Positions 1 through 8,931 of a stretch of 64,000 nt of DNA are shown here, piece after piece. Both the position numbers and the translations under genes were made by a program. How positions within the stretch are numbered: position 1 is the stretch's first letter; every line of letters starts with the position of its first letter. Under the pieces are notes generated by a model. That model was given only the letters and a program-made list of their open reading frames with translations. It made no database searches and was not told the DNA's origin. The stretch comes from Picocystis sp. L7 (taxonomy: Eukaryota > Chlorophyta > Picocystophyceae > Picocystales > Picocystaceae), in assembly GCA_020975725.1 (NCBI GenBank), contig QXJR01000018.1, positions 186,001-250,000 of the forward strand. The letters are read 5' to 3'.

Positions 1-2049
1 ATTTATTGCTCCCGGTCCGGTGAGAGCAGTAGAAAGGTTGTCAACGAAGATGAAATCATTCAAGCAATCAAGGACGAATTTCCGGAAGACGAGGTTGTTG
101 TTTACACCTCCATCAGCGATGCACGGGAAGTCATTGATCTCTTCAAGCATGCAAAATTGGTTGTGGGTCCACACGGTGCAGGGCTTTCACACATACTGTT
201 TGCTGCCCCGGGAACACCCGTCGTTGAATTCTTGTTTATGCAAGATCCACCCATGATGTTCTGGCATACATCAGCGTCTATTGACCTTGATTATTGGATG
301 GTGCCAGTTCCACAGTCAGACTGGATGGGATCAGTCATGGAAGTGCCGATCCAGGAAGTTGAAGACGTTCTCCATGCTATTAAGACTGGTGCGGTGGACT
401 TGCCAACCTGTCAGCCAGGAACTGCCATGCAACAGAATGGTGACTGTGTGCCCTGCAGCGCGGGGACGTACGCGTTTTCGATGGATGCTCCTATCTGTAA
501 GCAGTGCTTCCAAGGTCAAGTTGCGGAGGGCGAAGGCAGCACAGCGTGCCGCACTTGTCCGCCCAACACGTATGCTGCCGAAGGAAAGTCCTGTGTCCCT
601 TGTCCAGATGGGACGACTAGTCCACTTCCTGGGGCATACAAAAAGGAGCAATGCGTCCCTTCTTCTACGGCACGCGGACATGGCCTGACCAAAAGCATGG
701 AGATCTTCAGGAAACTTTCTCCAGGCATCACTGGGGTACGTGGTAGAATGGCTCAAGAGGTCGATGAAATGCTTAACTCTCCTGAATTTACAAGTGCAGC
801 TGCCTGCCAGTTGATTCGTGCAATTGCAGGTTCTATGAGTGGTGACTACTTGTACTCAACGACTGCTTCTTTGGAGGAGTGTGAAAGCCTGGAGGATATC
901 AGGAGAGAAGAGGCACTGGCAGCCGCTATTGAGGATGGCATTGAAGAGACTATGGAAGAAGAGGACATGCTGGAAGATATGGAAGCCCCAGCACCCGAAC
1001 CCGAGAGTCTGGGAACCGCAAGTGAACCAGATACAACACTGATAGAAGAGGACATGCTGGAAGATATGGAAGCCCCAGGACCCGAACCCGAGAGTTTGGA
1101 AAACGCAAGTGAACCAGACACAACACCAATAGAAGAGGACATGCTGGAAGATATGGAAGCCCCAGTACCAGAACCTGAAAGCTTGGACAGCGCATTCGGA
1201 CCGGAGACCACGCCAGAAGAAGAATCCTCGTTCTGGGAAGAGGAATACATTGTTGGAGGAGTGGTCATTCCTCGAGTGGACGAACCTGCCCCAGCACCTG
1301 AAGATGAAGACGAATTTGAAGTGGCCGATGGTGGAGACATTCCTGAGGACGACGATGTCGTCTTGAATGAGGAAGTGGAGGTGCTTGCCCCGGCGCCAGA
1401 GGAGGAGTTCATCGAAGAAGAGGAAGACCAGATCCCGGCTCCTGAATTCGAGGACGAGGAAATCGAGGAAGACCAGGTACCGGCTCTCGCTCCCGAGGAG
1501 GAAGAATGGTATTCTCCTGCACCCGAGCATGAGGGAGAGGAGCCGGGATACGATGTACCCGAAGTGGAGTCCACCGAAGTCGACATTTCTCCGGTGGATC
1601 ATCGCACTTTCGTTTCTGATGAAACTTGTCCAACCGGTGTTGCATACCAAGTACCGGATGTTGTGCGTGCCAGCTCCGGTGGCGAAGACACAAGATGCAT
1701 CGAATGCGAGCAGCGGATTCTCGCAAGCATTCAAGCATGCCAATCGCTCTCAGATGATGAAGCTTGCTGCGATGCAGCGGCAGCCTGGAACAACGGAGGC
1801 TGCTACTGTGTCCAAGACAGCGCAGAACGTGCAGAGGAGGCTGGCGCCACGTTGCACTTCATGGATCTCATTGCACCACTTTGTGGATTCGAGCGCATTT
1901 CACCGGAGGACCAAAACTGTCCCGAAACGTTCTCTGCGCCGTCCGAAGAAGGGGACAATGGGAGTGGTATCACGAGGCCGAGCTACTTGGTGGTGGCGCT
2001 GGGTGGCGCACTTGCCATTCTCCTGGGCACTGCAGCAAGCTACACATAA
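1..2049 (+). CDS. GT61-type glycosyltransferase with Cys-rich and acidic tail (5' partial)
   Basis: The reading frame is already open at base 1, so the N-terminus lies outside the window; 682 residues are visible. Residues 1-110 match the C-terminal half of family 61 glycosyltransferases (DUF563), which transfer sugars to glycans or EGF-like proteins in the secretory pathway; the hallmark GPHGAG lies near residues 56-61. A TNFR/GCC2-like cysteine-rich segment follows (about 137-219). Then comes a long acidic Pro/Glu-rich stretch (about 300-540) that includes three nearly identical 29-residue repeats. A second cysteine cluster (about 543-640) has the spacing C..C..CC..CxC..C..C. The protein ends in a hydrophobic stretch (about 660-682) that could be a GPI signal or a membrane anchor. 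The GT61 call is fairly firm; substrate and the role of the tail are unknown. Confidence 0.7.
   Translation: MYCSRSGESSRKVVNEDEIIQAIKDEFPEDEVVVYTSISDAREVIDLFKHAKLVVGPHGAGLSHILFAAPGTPVVEFLFMQDPPMMFWHTSASIDLDYWMVPVPQSDWMGSVMEVPIQEVEDVLHAIKTGAVDLPTCQPGTAMQQNGDCVPCSAGTYAFSMDAPICKQCFQGQVAEGEGSTACRTCPPNTYAAEGKSCVPCPDGTTSPLPGAYKKEQCVPSSTARGHGLTKSMEIFRKLSPGITGVRGRMAQEVDEMLNSPEFTSAAACQLIRAIAGSMSGDYLYSTTASLEECESLEDIRREEALAAAIEDGIEETMEEEDMLEDMEAPAPEPESLGTASEPDTTLIEEDMLEDMEAPGPEPESLENASEPDTTPIEEDMLEDMEAPVPEPESLDSAFGPETTPEEESSFWEEEYIVGGVVIPRVDEPAPAPEDEDEFEVADGGDIPEDDDVVLNEEVEVLAPAPEEEFIEEEEDQIPAPEFEDEEIEEDQVPALAPEEEEWYSPAPEHEGEEPGYDVPEVESTEVDISPVDHRTFVSDETCPTGVAYQVPDVVRASSGGEDTRCIECEQRILASIQACQSLSDDEACCDAAAAWNNGGCYCVQDSAERAEEAGATLHFMDLIAPLCGFERISPEDQNCPETFSAPSEEGDNGSGITRPSYLVVALGGALAILLGTAASYT
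958..1215 (+). repeat. 87-bp in-frame tandem repeat, about 3 copies
   Basis: The sequence gacatgctggaagatatgga recurs at 964, 1051 and 1138, an exact 87-bp period. It encodes about three 29-residue acidic repeats in the linker of the GT61 protein. Copies differ by a few substitutions, mainly at their 3' ends. Confidence 0.9.
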
Positions 2050-2570
2050 GCGCTCGATTGGAGCCACGCATGGAAAACCCTTCCTTATTTATCTGTGATC
2101 TTTCCTTTTGTCGACGAGTCCTTCGTTCCAGTTGTCCCCGCCCATTCACGTGGGTGGAGTAGCCAATTCCTCTTTTCTGTTGTCCAGGTGCATGTCAAAT
2201 CCTCCAGGATGTTGTGTCCATTCCTTCCTTCCAGTGGATCTCAAACAAAAAGGGGGGAGCTGCTCTTATCGTGGGATGGGCCCCGAAAGATCTTCCGGAT
2301 ATCGCTCCGGATCTCCATGTGCCGACGAGGCGTCCCGATCTCCCCCGTATCGTGAGTGATTTCGAGATCGTCCTCCGCGGGTCACGCATCCCATCGCGAC
2401 CGCTTCCCGTCCTCTGCCGTCCGCGTCTCCCGTCCCCCCATTCCGCCCGTCGGACCTCGGTCGAACCGACCCCGTTGGGTCCCTGTGCCGTGGAGGATCG
2501 GATCTCCAGGGCTCCTGGATGGGAATCCACGTGGAGATGGACGTCCATTTTTCGCCATTCGCCAGGCGGC
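2050..2570. other. intergenic, tandem genes
   Basis: This holds the 3' region of the glycosyltransferase gene and the GC-rich 5' region of the rhodanese gene. Overlapping open frames here lack an ATG and domain signal. No RNA gene or repeat was seen. Confidence 0.5.
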
Positions 2571-3440
2571 ATGGCGACGCATTCGGCGCACGCCACGTCC
2601 TCCAGGCGCGCCTCCTCGCCTTCCGGCGTCGTTTGCAGGCGTGGAAGGAGGTGCAGGACCGCTCGGCGAGGCGTGGGGGTGTGCCGAGCGGGCACCATGG
2701 AAGAGCAGGCCAAGGCGTTCGCCGACGCCGAGCGTCGGTGGGAAGAGAGCGTGCGTGTCGGTTTCGATCGCAGGAGGCGCAGGCGCGAGCGGAGGAGGCG
2801 GTGCACGGGCTGACGGGACGCGAGGCAGATCCGGCAAGGACGCGTGAAACCCGTGTCTTCGAAGGAGTTCCAGAAGCTGCGAGAGGAAGGGTGGACGGTG
2901 CTGGACGTGCGTCCGCAGGAAGAAGTGAACAAAGCGGAGGTGAAGGACACGATCAAGGTGCCTCTGTTCGTGGTGGACGACGATCCGAGCCTCGGCGGTC
3001 TGCTGAAGCAGGTGTCTGCCTTCGGCATGGGCGGTTGGTGGTTGGGTGGCAAGCACATGAAGCCCAACGACACCTTCGTGTCGCAGGTGCAGAAGCAGCT
3101 GGACCAGGACCAGCCGGTGATCGTGTGCTGCCAGAAAGGACTGCGATCCTTGTCGGCGTGCGAGCAGCTGGCTAAGGCCGGATACGTGCAGATCGGATGG
3201 CTCACCGGTGGTTTCGATTCGTGCGAGAAGGAAGACTTGGAGACGGTGACGGGGATCGACGTGCGCTATGCCGGCATCGGCGGACTTTCGGAGATGCTGG
3301 GATGGACGGAAGTGCAGCAGCGCGAGAAGAAAGGCTTCATGGGCGGGTTCGAGAACATCTTGAAGATATTCGCCGTGGTGTTGGTCCTCGACACCCTCCT
3401 GTTCGCCGCGGAAGCGCTGTTGGCCACCCTTCGCAAGTAG
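2571..3440 (+). CDS. Rhodanese-domain protein, predicted plastid-targeted
   Basis: Proposed exons are 2571-2750 and 2829-3440 (263 aa), with a 78-bp intron (GTGCGTGTCG...GGCAG) joining in phase 0. Exon 1 gives an ATG and an Arg/Ser-rich, acid-poor N-terminus like a chloroplast transit peptide. The body matches plant rhodanese-like proteins of the At3g08920 type: a VLDVRP start, the loop VCCQKGLRS whose cysteine (about residue 160) is the sulfur-accepting position, and IGWLTGGF. A hydrophobic segment near residues 240-258 suggests a membrane anchor, possibly thylakoid. Without the intron the domain would have to start at a GTG. Sulfurtransferase activity is inferred from the family. An alternative splice (2755-2838) keeps the frame but fits the family less well. 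Confidence 0.75.
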
Positions 3441-3580
3441 TGACAGCTTCCTGTTCGCGACGCGCTCGTCGTCCACGAGACCATCGCCGCGTCCTCCCAT
3501 CGATCTCCATCGCGTCGCCGAAGGACGTGGACCGCCTCCTCCAGAAGCGCGCGTCCAATTGGGTCCCGCGTCCTTCCCGC

Positions 3581-4540
3581 ATGCGCGCCACGTCCGCGTT
3601 CCGACGTCGCGTTTGGAAGCTTCCACGCCTGGCGATGGCGTCTCTGTTCCTCCTGTCCGTGCCGTGCATCAAGCAGTGGTTCCCAAACCGCGGCTTGCAT
3701 CCGCTGCAGGCGCGATCCGACGTTTCGTTCGATGGGACGAAGCTGCGCCAAGCCAACGAACGCTACTGCCGTCGTGGCGGCACGAAGGTGTGTGCGCACG
3801 GCGGAGATTCCGAGCGCCACGTGGCCAACACCATGGACGCGTTCCAGAGCGCCTGGGAAGGCGGCGTCCGCTGCTTGGAAGCGGATGCAGCGGCGACCAA
3901 GGACGGACAGCTGGTGGTCCTGCACGCCAGAGAACTCAACCAGATGATGGGAAAGAAAGACGTCCAAGTGGGAGACCTCACCTGGGAAGAGATCCAACAG
4001 CTCGGAATCCAAGCCAACGTGCAAGTGCCCAAGGTCGAAGACGTGCTCGTACGATACGCACACCTGGTGGATCTCTTGATCGTGGACGTGAAGACGCAAC
4101 GCGTACGTGACCAAACGGTGGACGAGGAACGTATCGCCCAACAAGTCGTGGACGTGGTGAAGAAGACCCAATGCGACACGTGCTTGGCGTGGTCCAAGTC
4201 GGAAGGAGTGATCCGATCCCTCCAAGGCGCATGGCCGTCCTTGTCCACAGGAATCGTGGTGCAGGGCAACCAAATCGTTCCAGGAAAGGATGTCCCAGAC
4301 AGCACACATCGACGATTGGCCAAAGTGGTGGCGTATCACCACGAGATGGTCGACGAGGACACGATCGCACAAGCCGATGCCCAAGGCAAGCAAATCATCG
4401 CCTGGACAGCAAACGACAGGGATTCGGTCCAACGTCTCCTGGACCTCGGTGTTTACGGACTCGTCACCAACTTTCCAATCCCAGTCCAAAGGGCGGTCGA
4501 CGAGCGAAACAAACAATGCAAGCCAATAAACACAATCTAA
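3581..4540 (+). CDS. Glycerophosphodiester phosphodiesterase family protein
   Basis: This 319-residue intronless gene starts at the first in-frame ATG after the rhodanese stop. A short basic start is followed by a hydrophobic stretch (about residues 18-32) that reads as a signal anchor. The domain carries the GDPD hallmarks: CAHGG near residue 71 in place of the usual HRG, then the LEADAAATKDGQLVVLHA block supplying the metal and general-acid residues, LIVDVK, and a C-terminal AWTANDRDSVQRLLDLGV strand. Family members hydrolyse glycerophosphodiesters to glycerol-3-phosphate and an alcohol, recycling lipid head groups. The gene is convergent with the bZIP gene, with 66 bp between stops. Confidence 0.75.
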   Translation: MRATSAFRRRVWKLPRLAMASLFLLSVPCIKQWFPNRGLHPLQARSDVSFDGTKLRQANERYCRRGGTKVCAHGGDSERHVANTMDAFQSAWEGGVRCLEADAAATKDGQLVVLHARELNQMMGKKDVQVGDLTWEEIQQLGIQANVQVPKVEDVLVRYAHLVDLLIVDVKTQRVRDQTVDEERIAQQVVDVVKKTQCDTCLAWSKSEGVIRSLQGAWPSLSTGIVVQGNQIVPGKDVPDSTHRRLAKVVAYHHEMVDEDTIAQADAQGKQIIAWTANDRDSVQRLLDLGVYGLVTNFPIPVQRAVDERNKQCKPINTI

Positions 4541-4606
4541 AACAATTTATTTATACACAACAGTCGTGTGCACACATGCAGCTTCCGTATGCGAAGCCCC
4601 AGAGGA

Positions 4607-6064
4607 TCAAGCAACGGTAGGTCCGCTCGGCTCTGCCAGGGCTTCTATGCGCTTTTGCATCTCCAAGCCTATCCGGCTTGACTTGAGATTGTCTTCTAGT
4701 ATCTTGTTTGCATGCTGCGCAAACACGTTACTCACAGCTACCACATCCATGTGAAACGGATGAGCGTTGGATATCAAGACCGCAGCCTGAAAGGGATCAA
4801 GGATGCCACCCAACATGGAGACTGTGAATTCCGACAGCGTGCGCTGTTCCTGTCGAAGATTCTCCTTCAATTCGTCTAGCACACCGCTCAGCTCTGCCCT
4901 GGTCGCAGCTCTGTTGAGGCAACCACCCGATGCTGCGCCAGCCGAGGAAATCTGAAGGTCACTTGCTTGCATTGTCAGTGCGTTGCAGTTCAATATGCGT
5001 CTCTTCTCAAACGTGTCCTCCAATTTCAAGAGGAACTTCTTCCTGGCGTCAAGGATTTGCAGAAGCTTTTCGGGTGGCAGGTACAGTGCGGATGCAACCT
5101 TCTCCCAGTGATTGTTGTTGTCTTGCAAACCCATCGACCTGAACCTAGATATGCACCCGCTCACTAAACTTCTAACGTTCGGGCCTTCGCAACGATGCAC
5201 AGCTATACACAAGCTGATGGAGTCCGACACCAGCTCCCGAAGATCGTCCACCAGGCTGGAAGGAATGTCTCTCGCAGAAATGGCCTTGTGCTCACGCTCT
5301 GCGACCTCCACGGCGGATCTCATCCTGTCCAAGTGGTCCAACCAGAGCTTGTGAAGTGCGCCTATGTTTTCTGGCGTCCACTCTGCTTCTGCAATATCGT
5401 GGGAAGATAAGGCTGCCACGGTCTTCATGTGCGCAAAATTGATCACACGGTGCTTGGGCTTCTCCGAGTCGTTAGCAGGGGCACAGGTGATGTGGGTAGA
5501 CATGCGCTTGTCCATGAACTTTTGCAGTTCCTCTATCTCTGAGTTTCTCAGCTGCAGGGCGTGCTCCAGCTCCCTATTCTTGTCTTGCAGGACAATCTTC
5601 TCCTCCTGCACGGATTCCAGGAGCTTCACCCGTGCCGTCAGCTGTGTGACGCTCCTTTCGAGCTCGGCAGTTCTCTGCTTCTGCCTTTCCCTGTAGCGCT
5701 TCTGGGCCTTCTTGTTCTGTTCGTGCTGCTTGGTCGTCTTCCTTGTTTTCTGTCCAGCCACGAGTTTCTCTTCCTCCTCGGCCGCATCCGTACTCCCGTT
5801 CGGAGTGGTATTTCTCCCGTCCTGCTCGGTAGAGGTGGACGGGTTCACGAAGTCCGAGAAAGGGTTTCCGTCGTTCGCGTACCGTGGGTTCACGGGCGGC
5901 ACACCCGCTCCCGCATACCTGGGCAAGTTCTGTCCTTGCATCTGCATCTGAACCAAACCTTCGTTGCGCAGAGTCGCGAGGTAGTTGTCGAAGAACGTGT
6001 CCACCGGAAACTGCTCTCCGAAGGCGGCCGAATTCGGATCCAGCCAACCGTCCGCCGCCTCCAT
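4607..6064 (-). CDS. bZIP transcription factor with helical C-terminal domain
   Basis: The gene encodes 485 residues without introns. The first ATG with plausible protein is at 6064; the open frame extends upstream but reads promoter repeats. Residues about 100-165 form a basic region with the N-x7-R signature (QNKKAQKRYRERQKQR), followed by leucine-rich heptads ending in a NSEIEELQ coiled coil. The remaining ~290 residues are helical, with LHKLWLDHLDRMRSAV and an LDPFQAAVLISNAHPFH-type motif. I associate this layout with green-algal bZIP proteins; it also recalls the DOG1-type C-terminus of plant TGA factors, though I cannot prove homology. It should act in the nucleus as a dimeric DNA-binding regulator. 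Targets are unknown. Confidence 0.75.
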   Translation of the reverse strand: MEAADGWLDPNSAAFGEQFPVDTFFDNYLATLRNEGLVQMQMQGQNLPRYAGAGVPPVNPRYANDGNPFSDFVNPSTSTEQDGRNTTPNGSTDAAEEEEKLVAGQKTRKTTKQHEQNKKAQKRYRERQKQRTAELERSVTQLTARVKLLESVQEEKIVLQDKNRELEHALQLRNSEIEELQKFMDKRMSTHITCAPANDSEKPKHRVINFAHMKTVAALSSHDIAEAEWTPENIGALHKLWLDHLDRMRSAVEVAEREHKAISARDIPSSLVDDLRELVSDSISLCIAVHRCEGPNVRSLVSGCISRFRSMGLQDNNNHWEKVASALYLPPEKLLQILDARKKFLLKLEDTFEKRRILNCNALTMQASDLQISSAGAASGGCLNRAATRAELSGVLDELKENLRQEQRTLSEFTVSMLGGILDPFQAAVLISNAHPFHMDVVAVSNVFAQHANKILEDNLKSSRIGLEMQKRIEALAEPSGPTVA

Positions 6065-7428
6065 CGCCCCTTCCAACGCTTCCTCCGCCTGCCTGGCTGC
6101 GCCTCGCACCTCCTGCACGCCTAACCGACGGTCCCTGGCAGGATCGTGTCGTGCGGCAGGACGCGCGCACGTGGCCTTCTTCTTCGCGACGTGTTCGAAA
6201 TGGACCAAAGCACGCGCTCGCGAGTTGATGGGATCGGAGGAGGAACCCGGAATAGACCCGAGGGCCTTCCGGTTCGATCGGGACAGCTCGAAAGGCACAG
6301 ACCCGAAAGAGGGCCGGGTTCGAGCGGGATGGAAACCCCGCTTCGAGAGGGACGCGTGTCGCCGGTTGTCGTCGAGGACGAGGGTCGGGCTCGGGGGGCA
6401 CTCTGCGATGCAGGGGAGGATCTTCTCCCGAAAGGAGATCCGGCCCCCAGGGAGAGGATCGGCCCCGAAACGAGCACCGGTATCGAAGCGTGTGCCGCCG
6501 AGGAACGCGGGGGGAGGAAGCAGTGCCCCCCTTCGACGCTCGGTGGAGGGGGAGGATCCGTCCGGAAAAGGGGGGCATTCGATCCCACCCCAGGACTCGA
6601 GGGGCGGGTCGCCCGCGTCCTCTTCGCCATCCGATAAAAGACAGGGGATTGTGGTGCGGACCGAGGGTCGATCGGACGAACGAAGCACCGACGAGGTACG
6701 GTTGCGATTTCGACTCGTCTTCACGTGGTTCGCGACCTCAAGCGAGGAGAGGTACACGTTGACGTCGGGTGCGGCATGGGGAACGCAGAACGCTCGTCCT
6801 CCCACACTTGGATGATCCGTTCCATCCACGTCTGGTTCAAGGGACGGACGGGTTCGCGTCCCACCGCTCGGAAGAAGCAATCCGTCGTCTGGGCTGCACG
6901 TCCCACGTGCATCCCCTGGCGGCGTTTCGAACGACTGGGTGCGTTGTCGCATCGCCTCGTGACTCGCACCGACGCTTTCCTTCGGCCAGCTTCCCCGTTC
7001 TCCCCTTGCGATAGCAAAAAGCGCGGTGGATCCCGGTCAACGCCCTGGTTTCACGGACCGGATCCTCCTTTCCTCTTCCCCGGATGAACCGGGTGAACCC
7101 GGGTCTATCCCCAGCGAACCGGTGGTCCCTGGGCTTTCCCTCCCATCACCCAAACCCTCACGTCATGCACAGCTGGAGCCACGACCTCCTCACCGCCCCT
7201 GTAGCAATCCCCGGGGGTCCGTCGGACGGAGGGAAACGAAAATCGGGCCATCTTCGATCCCCCCCGGAATTCTCGTGTCAGGGATCGAGGGACGGGAGAC
7301 ACGAAAATACTTGTATTTCCGGTCCGGAGAGGTGTTTTCGGTGGATAAACGGGGCGGTCCTCGTGGACCATGTCCGAGAAACGTCAGAAGGCGTCTCTAG
7401 AACCAACCAAGTCGATCCAGACAAGCGC
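6065..7428. other. divergent intergenic region bZIP / quinone reductase
   Basis: About 1.36 kb of GC-rich DNA with no convincing gene. The bZIP side has several TTCGA-type motifs (for example ctcgaaagg at 6287-6295) in the style repeated before many genes in this window. Antisense open frames of 80-170 codons here are compositional. Confidence 0.5.
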
Positions 7429-8200
7429 ATGGGATCCGGCGCCGGATCGTGCACCAGCAAATCGTCGCAAGAGAACAAAGAGAAGAGCCGTTCGAAGCAG
7501 AAGAACCAGATGACGAAGGTGCGATCGAACCACGAGGCACCTACTCTGAAGAGCAGGACGACGAAGCGACACCGGACTGACTTCGGATCCGTCGATCGTG
7601 CAGATTTACATCGTGATCTACACCACCTATGGGCACGTCTTCAAGATGGCGGAGAAGGTCAAAGAAGGAGTCGATGCAGTGGATGGGTGCGAAGCTAAAA
7701 TATACCAGGTCCCAGAGACCCTGCCGGCAGAGGTGTTGGAGAAGATGCATGCCCCTCCCAAACCAGATGTTCCCATCATCACCGCCAACGAACTGAAGGA
7801 GGCAGACGGTATCCTGTTCGGCGTTCCCACGAGGTTCGGTATGATTCCGGCACAGATGAAGGCCTTCTTGGATTCGACAGGAGGACTCTGGCAGTCCGGT
7901 GCCCTTGTCGGCAAACCGGCCGGCATTTTCTTCTCCACGGCAACCCAAGGTGGCGGGCAGGAAACTACTGCCCTTACCTTTGTGACGCAGTTGGCGCACC
8001 ATGGCATGATATTTGTTCCCACCGGTTACATTTCACCTGCAGAGCAATTCAACATGGAGGAGATCATGGCCGGATCTGCTTATGGTGCAGGTACCTTTGC
8101 AGGGGCGGATGGCTCACGCATGCCATCTGCAGGCGAATTGAATAGAGCGTTGGCACAGGGAAAGAGCTTCTCAGCAGTGGCAAAGAAGCTCTCTGCTTGA
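7429..8200 (+). CDS. Flavodoxin-like NAD(P)H:quinone oxidoreductase (WrbA/FQR1 type)
   Basis: Proposed exons are 7429-7518 and 7604-8200 (228 aa), with an 85-bp phase-0 intron (GTGCGATCG...CGTGCAG). The splice gives MTKIYIVIYTTYGHV, which matches the start of plant FQR1 proteins (MATKVYIVYYSMYGHV). The FMN-binding loop YTTYGHV, the GVPTRFG segment, and FFSTATQGGGQETTAL are classic WrbA/FQR motifs. The family transfers two electrons from NAD(P)H to quinones using FMN, avoiding semiquinones. The 27-residue N-terminal extension begins MGSGAGSC, a good N-myristoylation plus palmitoylation context, so membrane attachment is likely. Family identity is firm; the splice is well supported by conservation. 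Confidence 0.87.
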
Positions 8201-8931
8201 GGATCTGTTGACGATTGGAATTTGTCTTTGCTCTTGAATCAATCCACTCTTGGAGAAAGCCAGTCCGACGCACTCCTTTTTCCTCTGCGAGTGAAAGGCC
8301 ACACTTCATCCCGCCTGTTTCCCTTCAGCTACGGATACGGCCGAGCGCCCCCTTTTCACCCCATGCACGCTTCTCTTCCGGATCCTTCAGTGACAGTTGT
8401 TGGTTCATCCATATGTGCATTGGTTCCCCTGGTCTTGCAATCCGGACCTTTGGCTGCGAGTTCAAGCCATCTTTGACTGGGTGGAGCCATGAATGACAGT
8501 TCACGTCCATCGGGGGTACATCAGCACAAGAGAGTTTCTCATTCCCCAGCTGCCCCACAGCCACTGGTGTCCATGTGTGGGAAGTCCAACCGAGCCTGTT
8601 GGCCCCCTCGCCACCAGCCGGTCCTCCATCCCTATTCTACCGACACATCCACACCCCTCCTTCTCGACCAATCAGGAACGAAGCCACATGGCCGGGGTGC
8701 CCACCGGGGGTCCTTTTTCCCCTCCCTTTTTTCTCGGAGCTCCTCCCCCACCCGAGGCACCGCCTGGAGCTCCTGCCCCTTGCCTGGAGGGATAGAGGGG
8801 GGTCTCGATCCCCGATCCCGGTGTGAGGTCCTGGTTCCCCCGTCTCGAAGGTGGCTGAGTGTCTTGAACGTCCTCCATCGCATCCCGCATCGACGCGTCG
8901 CAAATCGCCTTCTCAAGCGGACCTCGGAGCA
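8201..8931. other. intergenic, tandem genes
   Basis: This holds the 3' region of the quinone reductase gene, then a C-rich promoter for the acyltransferase. Open frames on both strands lack family signals. Nothing else was seen. Confidence 0.5.

Noticed and set aside
846-1743. Long minus-strand frames opposite the glycosyltransferase gene (246 and 295 codons)
   Set aside because: They are Ser-rich mirror images of the acidic Glu/Asp/Pro repeat; the plus strand carries clear domains.
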